A stretch of 64,000 nt of DNA, taken from Parendozoicomonas haliclonae. Lineage in GTDB: Bacteria; Pseudomonadota; Gammaproteobacteria; Pseudomonadales; Endozoicomonadaceae. Each line of letters begins with the position of its first letter. The stretch's first letter is position 1. Under the pieces are notes generated by a model, which searched no databases, had not been told where the DNA came from, and saw only the letters and a program-made list of their open reading frames with translations. The position numbers were made by a program, and so were the translations under genes. This document shows, one piece after another, positions 9,243 to 18,026 of this stretch. The stretch is from NCBI RefSeq assembly GCF_900174585.1, contig NZ_FWPT01000011.1, forward strand, positions 146,926 to 210,925, read 5' to 3'.

Positions 9243-10423
9243 GCTGTTATTACCTTTTCTGGGCATGAAGATAGAGAGTCTGTAGCAGGAGCCTCTGACA
9301 GCCAGTACATGCTGTCTTTCACAGCAGCAATCAGACGCTCAAAATCTTTCGGGAATACGTGTCCAATGGTTCCCACCCGAAAACAGGGTGCTTTGGACAC
9401 CTTGCCGGGATAAATGACAAAGCCTTTGGCTTTCAGTAGGTCGTAGAACTTTTTGAATTCAAACGCAGGGTGATCAGGCGTGTAGAACGAGGTAATAATC
9501 GGGGACTGGCTTTCAACCGGCAAAAGACACTTAAAGCCCAATGCCTGCATCCCATCCACCAGCGTTCGATGATTATCCCGGTAGCGTTGGTAGCGGGCAG
9601 AAATACCACCTTCCTCATCCAGCTCTTTTAAAGCCTGTTGAAACGCCAACACCGTGTGGGTCGGTGAAGTGAACCGCCATTTACCGCCATTGTCTTCCAT
9701 ACAGCGCCATTGGGCGTAGAGATCAAGTGTTAACGACCGAGCTCGTCCGGCACATACAGCCAAAGCCTCTTCACGAGCGACGACAAAACCAAAACCGGGA
9801 ACACCCTGAACACACTTATTCGCAGAGCTGATAAGAAAGTCAATACCCAGCCCATCAACATCTATGGGCACTCCACCAAAGCTGCTCATGGCATCAACAA
9901 TCAGACAACATTGATGCTCTTTTACGACTTGAGCCAATTCCGGCAGTGGGTTCAGTCGCCCGGTCGTGGTTTCACAATGCACCAGCACAACATGAGTGAT
10001 AAACGGATCAGACTGGAGCCTGTCTCGTACCATCTCCGGCGAGGTTTCCCCCAATTCACCGCAATCCAGAACATCATGCTTTATGCCCAGATAGCGGGCA
10101 ATTTCAGCAATCCTTAAACCGTAAACACCATTGGCAATAATCAACAGGCGGTTATCTTCTGAAAGAACACTGCCGATCGTTGCCTCGACCGTTCCGGTTC
10201 CACAGCCCTGCATAAGAACCGTGGTATATCCCGAAGCCGATGTGGCAAGTTTGGTCAGGGCCGAGCGAATCCATTGGACTCTGTCGTTGTAGTCACAGTC
10301 CCAGGTACTTAAATCCTGATTCATCGCCGCCCGCACGCCAGGTGATGTGGTTAGTGGCCCTGGGGTCAGTAATAGATAGTCTTCGTGACTCTCATCGTAA
10401 TGGGACTGCAATGATTCCGTCAT
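9239..10423 (-). CDS. phnW: 2-aminoethylphosphonate:pyruvate aminotransferase
   Basis: PLP enzyme converting AEP and pyruvate to phosphonoacetaldehyde and alanine. A class V aminotransferase fold with the N-terminal [15 protein letters not shown] signature; the PLP lysine is Lys203 in [12 protein letters not shown] and the PLP-binding Asp is in [13 protein letters not shown] at 10423 is preceded by AGGTGAGG and fits the family N-terminus better than an upstream in-frame ATG at 10471. First gene of a four-gene minus-strand operon, divergent from phnR, with a perfect PhnR-type palindrome in its promoter region. Confidence 0.96.
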   Translation of the reverse strand: MTESLQSHYDESHEDYLLLTPGPLTTSPGVRAAMNQDLSTWDCDYNDRVQWIRSALTKLATSASGYTTVLMQGCGTGTVEATIGSVLSEDNRLLIIANGVYGLRIAEIARYLGIKHDVLDCGELGETSPEMVRDRLQSDPFITHVVLVHCETTTGRLNPLPELAQVVKEHQCCLIVDAMSSFGGVPIDVDGLGIDFLISSANKCVQGVPGFGFVVAREEALAVCAGRARSLTLDLYAQWRCMEDNGGKWRFTSPTHTVLAFQQALKELDEEGGISARYQRYRDNHRTLVDGMQALGFKCLLPVESQSPIITSFYTPDHPAFEFKKFYDLLKAKGFVIYPGKVSKAPCFRVGTIGHVFPKDFERLIAAVKDSMYWLSEAPATDSLSSCPEKVITA

Positions 10424-10510
10424 AACCTCACCTGTACTGGTCAGTGTTTGCGGTGATTTATAGACCAGCATGCGTTCTTTGATTGAATGCTTTCTTGAAA
10501 ACCACTCAAC

Positions 10511-10522
10511 TGGTCTAGACCA
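10511..10522. promoter_or_regulatory. Probable PhnR operator (phnW/phnR intergenic)
   Basis: Perfect palindrome TGGTCTAGACCA, about 90 bp before phnW and about 105 bp before phnR. A near-identical site lies before phnS. Sites of the form TGGTnTAGACCA are typical for GntR/UTRA-family regulators of AEP genes. Binding is inferred from position and symmetry. Confidence 0.8.
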
Positions 10523-10625
10523 AAAGTTTCGATGAGATTAATTTTCCCGTATGCTCTCGTCAAACAACGTTGTATGAATTTTTTGTTTCAGTCGCCCGCC
10601 CGTTCACATTAAGAGCGCACTTAAT

Positions 10626-11345
10626 TTGGATACTCTTGAAGTCACAGATCAACCCGTTATCCGTCCTTCAACCTTGATGTTGAGAGGGCTGGAAAAGAGT
10701 ATTCGTTCGCGGGAACTTTGCCCTGGAGATCGCCTGCCATCAGAGCGTGAGTTACAGGAGCAGTATGGATGCACACGCATAACTATCCGTGATGCGCTCT
10801 TACGATTGGCAGCCAGTGGCTTGATTTACCGACAGCCCCGCAAGGGCTGGTTTGTGACTCCGCCCAGACTGATCTGCAACCCCACACGACGCATTCACTT
10901 TCTGCACGATGCGCGCTCACAGGGATTTGTGCCATCCACAGAGCTCATCAGTTGCAAACAGGAACAGGCTGAAGGCGCGGCCTATGATGTACTGCAGGAT
11001 CGTGATGTTTACAACATTTGTCGCCTGCGAAAACTGAATGGACGACCGGTTCTGATTGAGAACATGCATCTGCTCCAACACAGCTTTCCGGATTTGCATC
11101 TGCAGCAACTGGATAACTCCTTGACCGACCTGATGCGCAATCATTACCAGACTTATATCACGGGTGAAGAAGCCCGAATCTGCTCCACCGCGCTAGAAGA
11201 CTGGCAGGCAGAACTTCTACAGGTGACGCCGGGAACACCAGCCATTCGCATCGAACGCACTCGCTTTGATCGCACCAACCGCGCGGTTGAGTTTGATATC
11301 GAATACTGGCTGCACGATGCCATTGAGCTACATGTGCGCTCATAG
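10626..11345 (+). CDS. phnR: GntR/UTRA-family AEP regulator PhnR
   Basis: A transcription factor likely sensing AEP or a related phosphonate. The N-terminal winged helix-turn-helix (about residues 15-80) reads CPGDRLPSERELQEQYGCTRITIRDALLRLAASG. The C-terminal UTRA effector domain (about 90-238) has the usual CRLRKLNGRPVLIENMHL and ERTRFDRTNRAVEFDIEYW segments. It sits between the divergent catabolic operon and the importer operon, with matching palindromes before both. TTG at 10626 is the earliest in-frame start and no strong Shine-Dalgarno is visible; ATG at 10677 would cut into the HTH lead-in helix. Confidence 0.88.
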   Translation: MDTLEVTDQPVIRPSTLMLRGLEKSIRSRELCPGDRLPSERELQEQYGCTRITIRDALLRLAASGLIYRQPRKGWFVTPPRLICNPTRRIHFLHDARSQGFVPSTELISCKQEQAEGAAYDVLQDRDVYNICRLRKLNGRPVLIENMHLLQHSFPDLHLQQLDNSLTDLMRNHYQTYITGEEARICSTALEDWQAELLQVTPGTPAIRIERTRFDRTNRAVEFDIEYWLHDAIELHVRS

Positions 11346-11374
11346 ATTTCTGAAATAATTAACCCAACAAAACA

Positions 11375-11392
11375 CTGTCACAAGAGTGTCAC
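11375..11392 (+). promoter_or_regulatory. Pho box upstream of phnS
   Basis: CTGTCACAAGAGTGTCAC: two 7-base half sites separated by four bases, matching the 18-base PhoB direct-repeat pattern (CTGTCAt-4-cTGTCAc). It lies about 75 bp before the phnS start and upstream of the PhnR-type operator. This implies PhoB activation under phosphate limitation; occupancy is inferred. Confidence 0.65.
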
Positions 11393-11424
11393 ACTCACAC
11401 TCTAGGATTTGCTGTGTCTGTAAG

Positions 11425-11436
11425 TGGTATAGACCA
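11425..11436. promoter_or_regulatory. Probable PhnR operator (phnS promoter)
   Basis: TGGTATAGACCA, differing by one base from the perfect palindrome at 10511-10522. It is 30 bp upstream of the phnS start, a position where a bound repressor would block transcription. Confidence 0.78.
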
Positions 11437-11465
11437 AAGATAAAAACTCTACCGGAGACACAGCC

Positions 11466-12491
11466 ATGGGATACAAAACCGTACTGAAGGGACTTCTGCC
11501 TCTGGCAGCCACAGTTCTCTCCACCGGCGCATTTGCTGGTAAAACCGAGCTGACGGTTTATACCGCTTTTGAAGCTGATCAGCTCAAGGAATACGAAAAG
11601 TCTTTCGAGAGCGCTCACCCTGATATCGATATTCGCTGGGTGCGCGATTCCACGGGAATCGTGACCGCCAAACTGCTGGCAGAAAAGAACAATCCTAAGG
11701 CTGATGTCGTCTGGGGCCTAGCTGCTACCAGCCTGATGCTGCTCAAGCAGGAAGGCATGCTGCAACCTTATAAGCCGCAAGGTGTAGAGAAACTGCGTAA
11801 AAGTTTTGTGGATAATGCTGCTACGCCATCATGGGTTGGCGCAGAAGCCTGGGTTGCCAGCATTTGCTATAACACCGTGGAAGGTGAAAAGAACAATGTT
11901 CCGGCACCAGCCTCTTGGAAGGATCTGACCAAGCCTGTTTATAAAGGCCATGTGATCATGCCGAACCCGAACTCCTCCGGTACCGGCTTTCTGGATGTAT
12001 CCAGCTGGATCCAGATGTTCGGTGAAGAGAACGCCTGGGCCTATATGGATGGCCTGCACCAGAACATCTCCCGTTACACCCACTCCGGTTCCAAGCCATG
12101 CAAACTGGCCGCCTCCGGTGAAACCACCATCGGTATTTCTTTCGCCTACCGGGGTGCCAAGTCCAAGAAGAAAGGCGCACCTCTGGAAATCATCACTCCG
12201 ACAGAAGGTTTGGGCTGGGATCTGGAAGCAACAGCCATCATCAAGGGAACTGACAAGCTGGAAGCTGCGCAGAAGCTGATGGACTGGTCCATTACCCGTG
12301 AAGCCAACACCATGTACAACAAGTACTACGCCGTGGTGGGTATTCCTTCCGTAGAGAAGCAGGTGCCTTTCTACCCTGAGAATATTGGCAAGAAGATGAT
12401 TGATAACAACTTCGAGTGGGCTGCCAGTAACCGTCAGGCGATTCTGGCCGAGTGGCAGAACCGTTACGACGGCAAGTCTGATCCCAAGTGA
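11466..12491 (+). CDS. phnS: AEP ABC transporter substrate-binding protein
   Basis: Periplasmic binding protein delivering 2-aminoethylphosphonate to the PhnTU importer. A signal peptide (about residues 1-24, ending TGAFA) precedes an iron/thiamine-type binding fold: LTVYTAFEADQLKEYEKSFE, DSTGIVTAKLLAEKNNPKADVVWGLAATSL, and GETTIGISFAYRGA. This resembles the family labelled as putative AEP-binding proteins beside phnW/phnX. ATG at 11466 has GGAGA about ten bases upstream. First gene of the phnSTU operon; a strong hairpin follows the stop. Confidence 0.9.
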   Translation: MGYKTVLKGLLPLAATVLSTGAFAGKTELTVYTAFEADQLKEYEKSFESAHPDIDIRWVRDSTGIVTAKLLAEKNNPKADVVWGLAATSLMLLKQEGMLQPYKPQGVEKLRKSFVDNAATPSWVGAEAWVASICYNTVEGEKNNVPAPASWKDLTKPVYKGHVIMPNPNSSGTGFLDVSSWIQMFGEENAWAYMDGLHQNISRYTHSGSKPCKLAASGETTIGISFAYRGAKSKKKGAPLEIITPTEGLGWDLEATAIIKGTDKLEAAQKLMDWSITREANTMYNKYYAVVGIPSVEKQVPFYPENIGKKMIDNNFEWAASNRQAILAEWQNRYDGKSDPK

Positions 12492-12499
12492 TCCGCCCT

Positions 12500-12527
12500 G
12501 CGACCAGAGACACTGGTCTCTGGTCGC
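12500..12527 (+). terminator. Intercistronic hairpin after phnS
   Basis: A 12-bp perfect stem (GCGACCAGAGAC / GTCTCTGGTCGC) with an ACTG loop and no T-tract, between phnS and phnT. More likely an mRNA-stabilising or attenuating hairpin than a full stop, since the downstream genes belong to the same importer. Confidence 0.65.
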
Positions 12528-12563
12528 TTATCTATTCACGGCTGACAATGGGGAAGTCCGAGC

Positions 12564-13649
12564 ATGAGTTATCTGAGCATCAGTCATCTGCAAAAATCCT
12601 TTAATGATCTTCTGGCGCTGAACGATATCTCGCTGGAGATAGAGAAAGGAGAATTTATCTGTTTTCTCGGCCCCTCGGGCTGTGGAAAAACGACACTGCT
12701 CAGAACCATCTGCGGTCTGGAATCACAGGACAGCGGCTCAATTATTCAAGACTCGGTGGATATCTCCCGCCTGTCAGCAGAGAAGCGTGACTTCGGCATT
12801 GTTTTTCAATCCTATGCTCTCTTTCCCAACCTCAGCGTTTTCGACAATATCGCCTTTGGTCTTGTAAACCAGCGTCGTCCGAAGCAGGAAATTACCGACA
12901 AGGTTAACGAACTGCTAAGCCTGACCGGGCTTCAGGAGCACGCACAAAAGTACCCTTCACAATTATCCGGTGGTCAGCAACAACGTGTGGCTCTTTGTCG
13001 TGCTTTGGCAATGGAACCGGGGCTCTTATTACTGGATGAACCACTCTCGGCTCTTGATGCCAAGATACGAGAGCATCTGCGCCGGGAAATCTGCCGCATC
13101 CATCGAAAGCTTGGCCTGACCACAATCATGGTGACCCACGATCAAACCGAAGCCATGACCATGGCCGATCGGATCGTAGTCATGAATGCTGGACGTATTG
13201 AGCACGTTGGAACACCGGAAGAAATCTATCTGCAGCCAGCCAGTGCCTTTGTTGCCGACTTTATTGGTACATCCAATACGCTCTATGGTGAGATAAAAGA
13301 CACTTCACTTTTACTGCCGGGGTGGACGGCTCCTGTTGCATTAGTGGAAAAGAGAACAGGCGGCGAAACAACCATTCTTATTCGCCCAGAACATCTGACT
13401 CTGCACAACGAGCAGCCATCAGGACCGCATGCGCAGGGAACTATTTCCGATATCGAGTTTCTGGGCTCACAGCTTTCAGTCGAATTAAAGCTTGATGACC
13501 ACCAGACTCAATCCAATAAAGCTCTGAAGGCCACATTATCCCTTCAGGATGCCCATCACCTGACACTGACCCGCAATTGCCCGGTTTGGATTTCCGTACA
13601 ACCGAACAATGTTTGCCTGCTGGCAGAACAGGAAGCCAGTGCCGCATGA
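12564..13649 (+). CDS. phnT: AEP ABC transporter ATP-binding protein
   Basis: Energises AEP import from the cytoplasmic side. Walker A GPSGCGKTT (about residues 36-44), signature [15 protein letters not shown], Walker B LLLLDEPLSALD and the H-loop VTHDQ are all present. A C-terminal TOBE-type regulatory domain runs from about residue 235. At 361 residues it has the length of the spermidine/iron-type importer ATPases. Its stop overlaps the phnU start as ATGA. Confidence 0.93.
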   Translation: MSYLSISHLQKSFNDLLALNDISLEIEKGEFICFLGPSGCGKTTLLRTICGLESQDSGSIIQDSVDISRLSAEKRDFGIVFQSYALFPNLSVFDNIAFGLVNQRRPKQEITDKVNELLSLTGLQEHAQKYPSQLSGGQQQRVALCRALAMEPGLLLLDEPLSALDAKIREHLRREICRIHRKLGLTTIMVTHDQTEAMTMADRIVVMNAGRIEHVGTPEEIYLQPASAFVADFIGTSNTLYGEIKDTSLLLPGWTAPVALVEKRTGGETTILIRPEHLTLHNEQPSGPHAQGTISDIEFLGSQLSVELKLDDHQTQSNKALKATLSLQDAHHLTLTRNCPVWISVQPNNVCLLAEQEASAA

Positions 13650-15331
13650 ATGTCTTACTAAAACAAAATCCACTGACCCGGCTTTCATTCTCAGGTCAGG
13701 GTGCCGGCATTGTTCTCTCCATTATTGGCATGTTGGTTTTTCTGGTTCTGCCAGTTTGGTCACTGCTCTCACGCAGTGTGGAAAATAAAGACGGTGAGTT
13801 TATCGGCCTCGCCAACTTCGCTTACTATTTTCAAACACCCGCTTTGCTGGAGTCTGCCTGGAACTCGCTAATTATTGCTGCTGCCTGCACCCTATTGGTG
13901 ACATCCAGCGCTTTTCTCTATGCCTATGCCCTGAATCGCACCAGCATGCCAGGCAAATCGGTTTTTCGACTGCTCGCCCAACTTCCGATGCTTGCTCCAT
14001 CCATGATGCCAGCCATCGGCCTTATCTATTTGTTTGGTAATCAGGGTGTGATCAAAGAGTGGTTTCCGGCAGATTCGGTTTATGGCGCTGGCGGCATTAT
14101 TGTTGGGCTAAGCCTTTGGTGTTTTCCCCACGCCCTGATCATTATCAACACAGCACTCTCCCTTTCCGACAAGCGCCTCCATGAAGCGGCCAGAGTTATG
14201 GGAACACCCGCCTGGCGCCGTTTTCTAACCGTGACTCTTCCTGCCGCCCGCTACGGTCTGATCAGTGCTGCTCTGGTTGTATTCACTCTGGTGCTTGCCG
14301 ACTTTGGTGTACCCAAAGTCATTGGCGGGCAGTTTGATGTACTGGCAACCGATATTTACAAGCGGGTGGTCGGGCAACAAAACTTCCAGATGGGCGCGGT
14401 TGTGGGGGTTCTCTTGTTATTGCCTTCGCTGCTGGCCTTTGGTCTCGACAGATTTTTCCAGCGCAAACAGCAGGAGTCCTTCAGCACCAGTGCGGTTCCC
14501 TACAAGCCAGAAGCAAACACCACGAAAGACACGCTGGCTCTGATTTATTGTTCGGTGGTGGCAATCGGGCTTATGACCGTAATCGGTATGGCGATCTACG
14601 CTTCGTTTGTGACCTTCTGGCCTTACAACCTGTCATTTACGCTGGCCAATTACGACTTCGATATGATGGATGGTGGCGGCTGGGATGCCTGGTTCAATTC
14701 TATTGAGATGGCCTTCCTGACTGCGCTGATTGGAAGCCTCTGTATTTTTCTCGTGGCCTGGCTAAATGAGAAAACCAAAGGTTTAAAGCAATCACGGAAC
14801 CTGCTTCATCTGCTGGCATTTATGCCTCTGGCAGTTCCTGGTTTAGTACTTGGCCTGGGTTATATTTTCTTCTTTAATCACCCAGACAATCCCCTGCATT
14901 GGATATACGGCACCATGACGATTCTGGTGCTTTCAACCATTGCCCACTACTTCACTGTACCTTATCTCACAGCGACAACAGCGCTTAAACAAATTCCCAA
15001 CGAATTCAGTGCAGTTGCGGATTCGCTAAAGGTTTCTCAGGCGCAATTGTTCCGCAGGGTGACTTTGCCTTTGTCCCTACCGGCTTTGCTGGATATTTCT
15101 GTTTATCTGTTTCTGGCAGCCATCACTACAGTTTCAGCTGTCGTGTTTCTGTACTCAACAGATACAACTCTGGCAGCAGTAGCAATTTTAAATATGGATG
15201 AGGCGGGAGATACCAGCCCGGCAGCCGCTATGGCAACTGTCGTATTTGTATCGGCTACGGTGGTAAGGCTAATTCACAGTGGCTTAACTGCCAGCCTACG
15301 TAAGCACAGTCAGGCGTGGCAGTTAAAATAG
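13646..15331 (+). CDS. phnU: AEP ABC transporter fused permease
   Basis: A 561-residue inner-membrane protein carrying two tandem permease domains. Each has an EAA-type cytoplasmic loop: HEAARVMGTPAWRRFLTVTLP in the first half and AVADSLKVSQAQLFRRVTLPLSLP in the second. About a dozen hydrophobic segments are visible. A fused permease removes the need for separate PhnU and PhnV proteins. ATG at 13646 overlaps the phnT stop (ATGA). It is convergent with rph, with only six bases between the stops, and no terminator is visible in that gap. Confidence 0.9.
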   Translation: MNVLLKQNPLTRLSFSGQGAGIVLSIIGMLVFLVLPVWSLLSRSVENKDGEFIGLANFAYYFQTPALLESAWNSLIIAAACTLLVTSSAFLYAYALNRTSMPGKSVFRLLAQLPMLAPSMMPAIGLIYLFGNQGVIKEWFPADSVYGAGGIIVGLSLWCFPHALIIINTALSLSDKRLHEAARVMGTPAWRRFLTVTLPAARYGLISAALVVFTLVLADFGVPKVIGGQFDVLATDIYKRVVGQQNFQMGAVVGVLLLLPSLLAFGLDRFFQRKQQESFSTSAVPYKPEANTTKDTLALIYCSVVAIGLMTVIGMAIYASFVTFWPYNLSFTLANYDFDMMDGGGWDAWFNSIEMAFLTALIGSLCIFLVAWLNEKTKGLKQSRNLLHLLAFMPLAVPGLVLGLGYIFFFNHPDNPLHWIYGTMTILVLSTIAHYFTVPYLTATTALKQIPNEFSAVADSLKVSQAQLFRRVTLPLSLPALLDISVYLFLAAITTVSAVVFLYSTDTTLAAVAILNMDEAGDTSPAAAMATVVFVSATVVRLIHSGLTASLRKHSQAWQLK

Positions 15332-15337
15332 AAAAGC

Positions 15338-16057
15338 TTACGGCTGTTCGAGAGCCTTGCGCTGTAGATCCAGCAGATCATTCACGCCTTTGCGGGCCAG
15401 CTCCAGCATGGCATCCATCTCTTCCTTATCGAACGGTGCCGCTTCGGCGGTGCCCTGAATTTCGATAAAGCCGCCTTTCTCCGTCATCACAACGTTCATG
15501 TCGGTTTCGGCGTTGGAATCTTCCGCGTAGTCGAGATCCAGAACCGGGTTGCCGTTGTAGATACCCACGGAAACAGAAGCAATCAGCTGAACCAGTGGAT
15601 CATTGCGGATGATCTTGTTGCGCTGCATATGACGCAGGCAATCAACCAGAGCGACAGTTGCGCCGGTAATGGAAGCGGTGCGGGTGCCGCCATCAGCCTG
15701 GATAACATCACAGTCGATAGTGATGGAGTTATCACCCAGCTGTTTCAGATCAACAGCAGCACGCAGAGAGCGACCGATAAGACGCTGAATTTCCAGAGTA
15801 CGACCGCCCTGCTTGCCACGGGAGGCTTCACGCTGGTTACGCTCACCGGTCGCGCGCGGCAGCATCCCGTATTCTGCGGTTATCCAGCCCTGACCAGTAC
15901 CTTTCAGCCAGCGTGGAACATTGCGCTCAAGACTGGCCGTACAAAGTACTTTCGTGTCGCCAAACTCGACCAGCACGGAGCCTTCCGCATGCTTGGTGTA
16001 ATGGCGGGTAATTTTTACTTCCCGCAGTTCATCTGCAGCACGACCACTTGGACGCAT
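15338..16057 (-). CDS. rph: Ribonuclease PH
   Basis: Phosphorolytic 3'-5' exoribonuclease for tRNA 3'-end trimming. The full protein (239 residues) begins [12 protein letters not shown] and carries [37 protein letters not shown] core sequence and the [18 protein letters not shown] motif. ATG at 16057 has GAGGTG four to five bases upstream; the ATG at 16069 lies inside this ribosome site and is rejected. It is divergent from yicC, as in Pseudomonas. Confidence 0.97.
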   Translation of the reverse strand: MRPSGRAADELREVKITRHYTKHAEGSVLVEFGDTKVLCTASLERNVPRWLKGTGQGWITAEYGMLPRATGERNQREASRGKQGGRTLEIQRLIGRSLRAAVDLKQLGDNSITIDCDVIQADGGTRTASITGATVALVDCLRHMQRNKIIRNDPLVQLIASVSVGIYNGNPVLDLDYAEDSNAETDMNVVMTEKGGFIEIQGTAEAAPFDKEEMDAMLELARKGVNDLLDLQRKALEQP

Positions 16058-16251
16058 AGCACACCTCATAATTGAATATGCAGCGATTATAACGCTAAAC
16101 CCTTGGGGTGTGTCCTCAATTACTGCCGAGGTTTTCTGATGACTCAGGCCAAAGTCTATGCACTTTCCTCAACATTTATAACCGAGAAACCTTACAATGG
16201 TTGGATTCACAATTTTTAACCCTGTTTATTCACTATTGTTAGTAGCCAAAC

Positions 16252-17115
16252 ATGACAGCAAGCATGACCTCTTTTGCCAGGGTGGAGTCCAGCCAGGACT
16301 GGGGCACTCTGGTTTGGGAAATCCGCACGGTTAACCACCGCTATCTGGAACCGCATTTCCGTCTGCCTGACAATATGCGGGAAATCGAACCCCGCCTGCG
16401 CGACCTCCTGCGCAAAAACCTGAGCCGTGGCAAGGTGGAATGCAGCCTGAAAATCACCCGCAGTGAAGGCAACTCCCAGATCAATCTTAACCAGGCTCTG
16501 CTGCATGAGCTGAATGGTGCTCTGGAAGCGATTGGCGAGATTGTTTCCAAAGCTAAACGTGCCGATGCACTCGATATCCTGCGCTGGCCCGGTGTTCTGG
16601 AACAGGCAGAAACCGATATCGGCCTGATCCATAACGATGCTGTTGATGCTTTTGAGAATGCACTGAAGCAGGTTCAAGAATCCCGTGAGCGCGAAGGTGC
16701 AGAACTGAAGCAGTTTATTGTTCAACGTCTGGAAGGTATTGGAAAAGAGACGGCTGTCGTCCGGAAGTTTATGCCGGACCTGCTTAAAGCTCAGCGCGAG
16801 AAGATCACTCAACGTCTTAGCGATGCCAAGGTTGAGATTGACCAGAACCGTCTGGAACAGGAGTTGGTATTCCTGGCTCAGAAAGCTGATGTGGAAGAAG
16901 AGCTGGATCGTCTGGAAACCCATATTAATGAAGTAACCCGGGTTCTGAATACCAAGGGTGCTGTTGGTCGTCGGTTGGATTTCCTGATGCAGGAACTGAA
17001 TCGTGAAGCAAATACGCTGGGCTCAAAGGCTGTGGGGGTGGAAGTGACTCAGAGTGCTGTGAATCTTAAGGTTCTGATTGAGCAGATGCGCGAGCAGGTT
17101 CAGAACATAGAATAA
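16252..17115 (+). CDS. yicC: YicC family endoribonuclease-like protein
   Basis: YicC proteins are stress-associated; the E. coli member has been reported to act as an endoribonuclease affecting sRNA turnover. The 287-residue protein shows the family N-terminus MTSFARVE...WEIRTVNHRYLEPHFRLP, and its C-terminal DUF1732 part includes GRRLDFLMQELNREANTLGSKA. ATG at 16252 and ATG at 16264 are both possible starts. Divergent from rph; normally next to gmk, but here about 5.3 kb of accessory genes intervene. Confidence 0.92.
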   Translation: MTASMTSFARVESSQDWGTLVWEIRTVNHRYLEPHFRLPDNMREIEPRLRDLLRKNLSRGKVECSLKITRSEGNSQINLNQALLHELNGALEAIGEIVSKAKRADALDILRWPGVLEQAETDIGLIHNDAVDAFENALKQVQESREREGAELKQFIVQRLEGIGKETAVVRKFMPDLLKAQREKITQRLSDAKVEIDQNRLEQELVFLAQKADVEEELDRLETHINEVTRVLNTKGAVGRRLDFLMQELNREANTLGSKAVGVEVTQSAVNLKVLIEQMREQVQNIE

Positions 17116-17146
17116 GCGACGACTTCGTTATTATGACTCTGACTCG

Positions 17147-17168
17147 CTCCCACGCTCCAGCGTGGGAG
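17147..17168. repeat. Dispersed palindromic repeat copy 2
   Basis: CTCCCACGCT and AGCGTGGGAG arms (10 bp, two-base loop), the same core as at 2653-2677. It forms a tandem pair with the copy at 17191-17211, downstream of yicC. Confidence 0.75.
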
Positions 17169-17190
17169 TGCAGACGCTAAAACACAAAGA

Positions 17191-17211
17191 TTCCCACGCA
17201 GAGCGTGGGAA
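17191..17211. repeat. Dispersed palindromic repeat copy 3
   Basis: TTCCCACGC and GCGTGGGAA arms (9 bp, AGA loop). Second member of the pair after yicC; the 22-base spacer between copies 2 and 3 has no recognised feature. Confidence 0.75.
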
Positions 17212-17222
17212 CCAGATAATTA

Positions 17223-17246
17223 TCCCCGCAACTCGCGGGGATTTTT
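17223..17246 (+). terminator. Rho-independent terminator after yicC
   Basis: TCCCCGC / GCGGGGA stem with an AACTC loop, followed by five Ts. The rest of 17247-17567 holds the pilin promoter region and no gene that I can see. Confidence 0.85.
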
Positions 17247-17419
17247 GCATGGGCTGAAGCTTCACTGCTAACCAAGAACAAAAGCGTCAATCGGTGACAA
17301 ACCTATCAATGTCCTTTTTCGTCATAAGTGTTACCTTTTTACACACCCACTGCCTTGTATTTATCACGCTACCGGCACCAAGAAAGGATTAATAGCGACT
17401 TTCTGTCTTTTATAAAAGT

Positions 17420-17435
17420 TGGCACGATCGTAGCT
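17420..17435 (+). promoter_or_regulatory. Sigma-54 promoter of pilA
   Basis: TGGCACGATCGTAGCT fits the -24/-12 consensus TGGCACG-N4-TTGCW; the invariant GG (17421-17422) and GC (17433-17434) are ten bases apart, as required. Transcription would begin near 17446, giving a leader of about 125 bases before pilA. RpoN with PilSR drives pilin genes in Pseudomonas; PilR sites were not identified here. Confidence 0.8.
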
Positions 17436-17573
17436 AGGTATATATCGAGACGACAGTAGCAACCTTTCGACAGGCTCTACTGATGAGTTTTGGATCTGGT
17501 TGAGATCACTTTGGCGCATTACGCTGGGAGACTTAAACCAGGCAAATAAAGAAAACCTTTAGGGGATATGATA

Positions 17574-17966
17574 ATGAAAAAACAGGGTGGTTTTACTCTG
17601 ATTGAATTGATGATCGTAGTAGCGATCATCGGTATTTTGGCTGCTGTGGCTATTCCTCAGTATCAACAATATACAGCTAAGGCTAAGTTTAATGCTGCTT
17701 TGGCTGAACTGTCACCTTACAAAACACAATTTGAAATTGTAGTTAACGAAGGGGGCTCAATAGCCTCTGCTGGGGCTCTGGGAATGCCTGCATCTGCCAC
17801 TCAGAATTGTACTCTTGGTGCCACGAACTCAACTATAACTTGCGCCATTGTTAATGCTCCTCCTACTGCGTCAGGCACTATCACTTTGACAAGAGACGCA
17901 ACTAATGGAACATGGTCATGCGATGCTGGTAGTATTGATGCTGCTGTAAAGAAGGCTTGCGAATAA
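17574..17966 (+). CDS. pilA: Type IV major pilin
   Basis: Pilin subunit for twitching or adhesion pili. The short class III leader MKKQGG is followed by [20 protein letters not shown]: the PilD cleavage site is after Gly6, Phe is the first mature residue and Glu the fifth. The small C-terminal globular domain has four Cys, the last pair (WSC...KKAC) giving the usual disulfide loop. ATG at 17574 is chosen because AGGGG lies eight bases upstream; the in-frame ATG at 17568 is only two bases from it. No other pilus assembly genes are nearby. The next gene is a probable pilin glycosyltransferase. Confidence 0.94.
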   Translation: MKKQGGFTLIELMIVVAIIGILAAVAIPQYQQYTAKAKFNAALAELSPYKTQFEIVVNEGGSIASAGALGMPASATQNCTLGATNSTITCAIVNAPPTASGTITLTRDATNGTWSCDAGSIDAAVKKACE

Positions 17967-17980
17967 CTTAAATGCATACT

Positions 17981-18011
17981 GTAGAAAGAGAGGCCCTGCC
18001 TCTCTTTCTAC
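17981..18011 (+). terminator. Hairpin between pilA and the ligase gene
   Basis: Perfect 14-bp stem (GTAGAAAGAGAGGC / GCCTCTCTTTCTAC) with a CCT loop, no clean T-tract. It starts 14 bases after the pilA stop and ends 15 bases before the next start. Likely a partial terminator or mRNA stabiliser keeping pilin message in excess of the ligase. Confidence 0.75.
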
Positions 18012-18026
18012 CAAGTAGTTTTGGCA

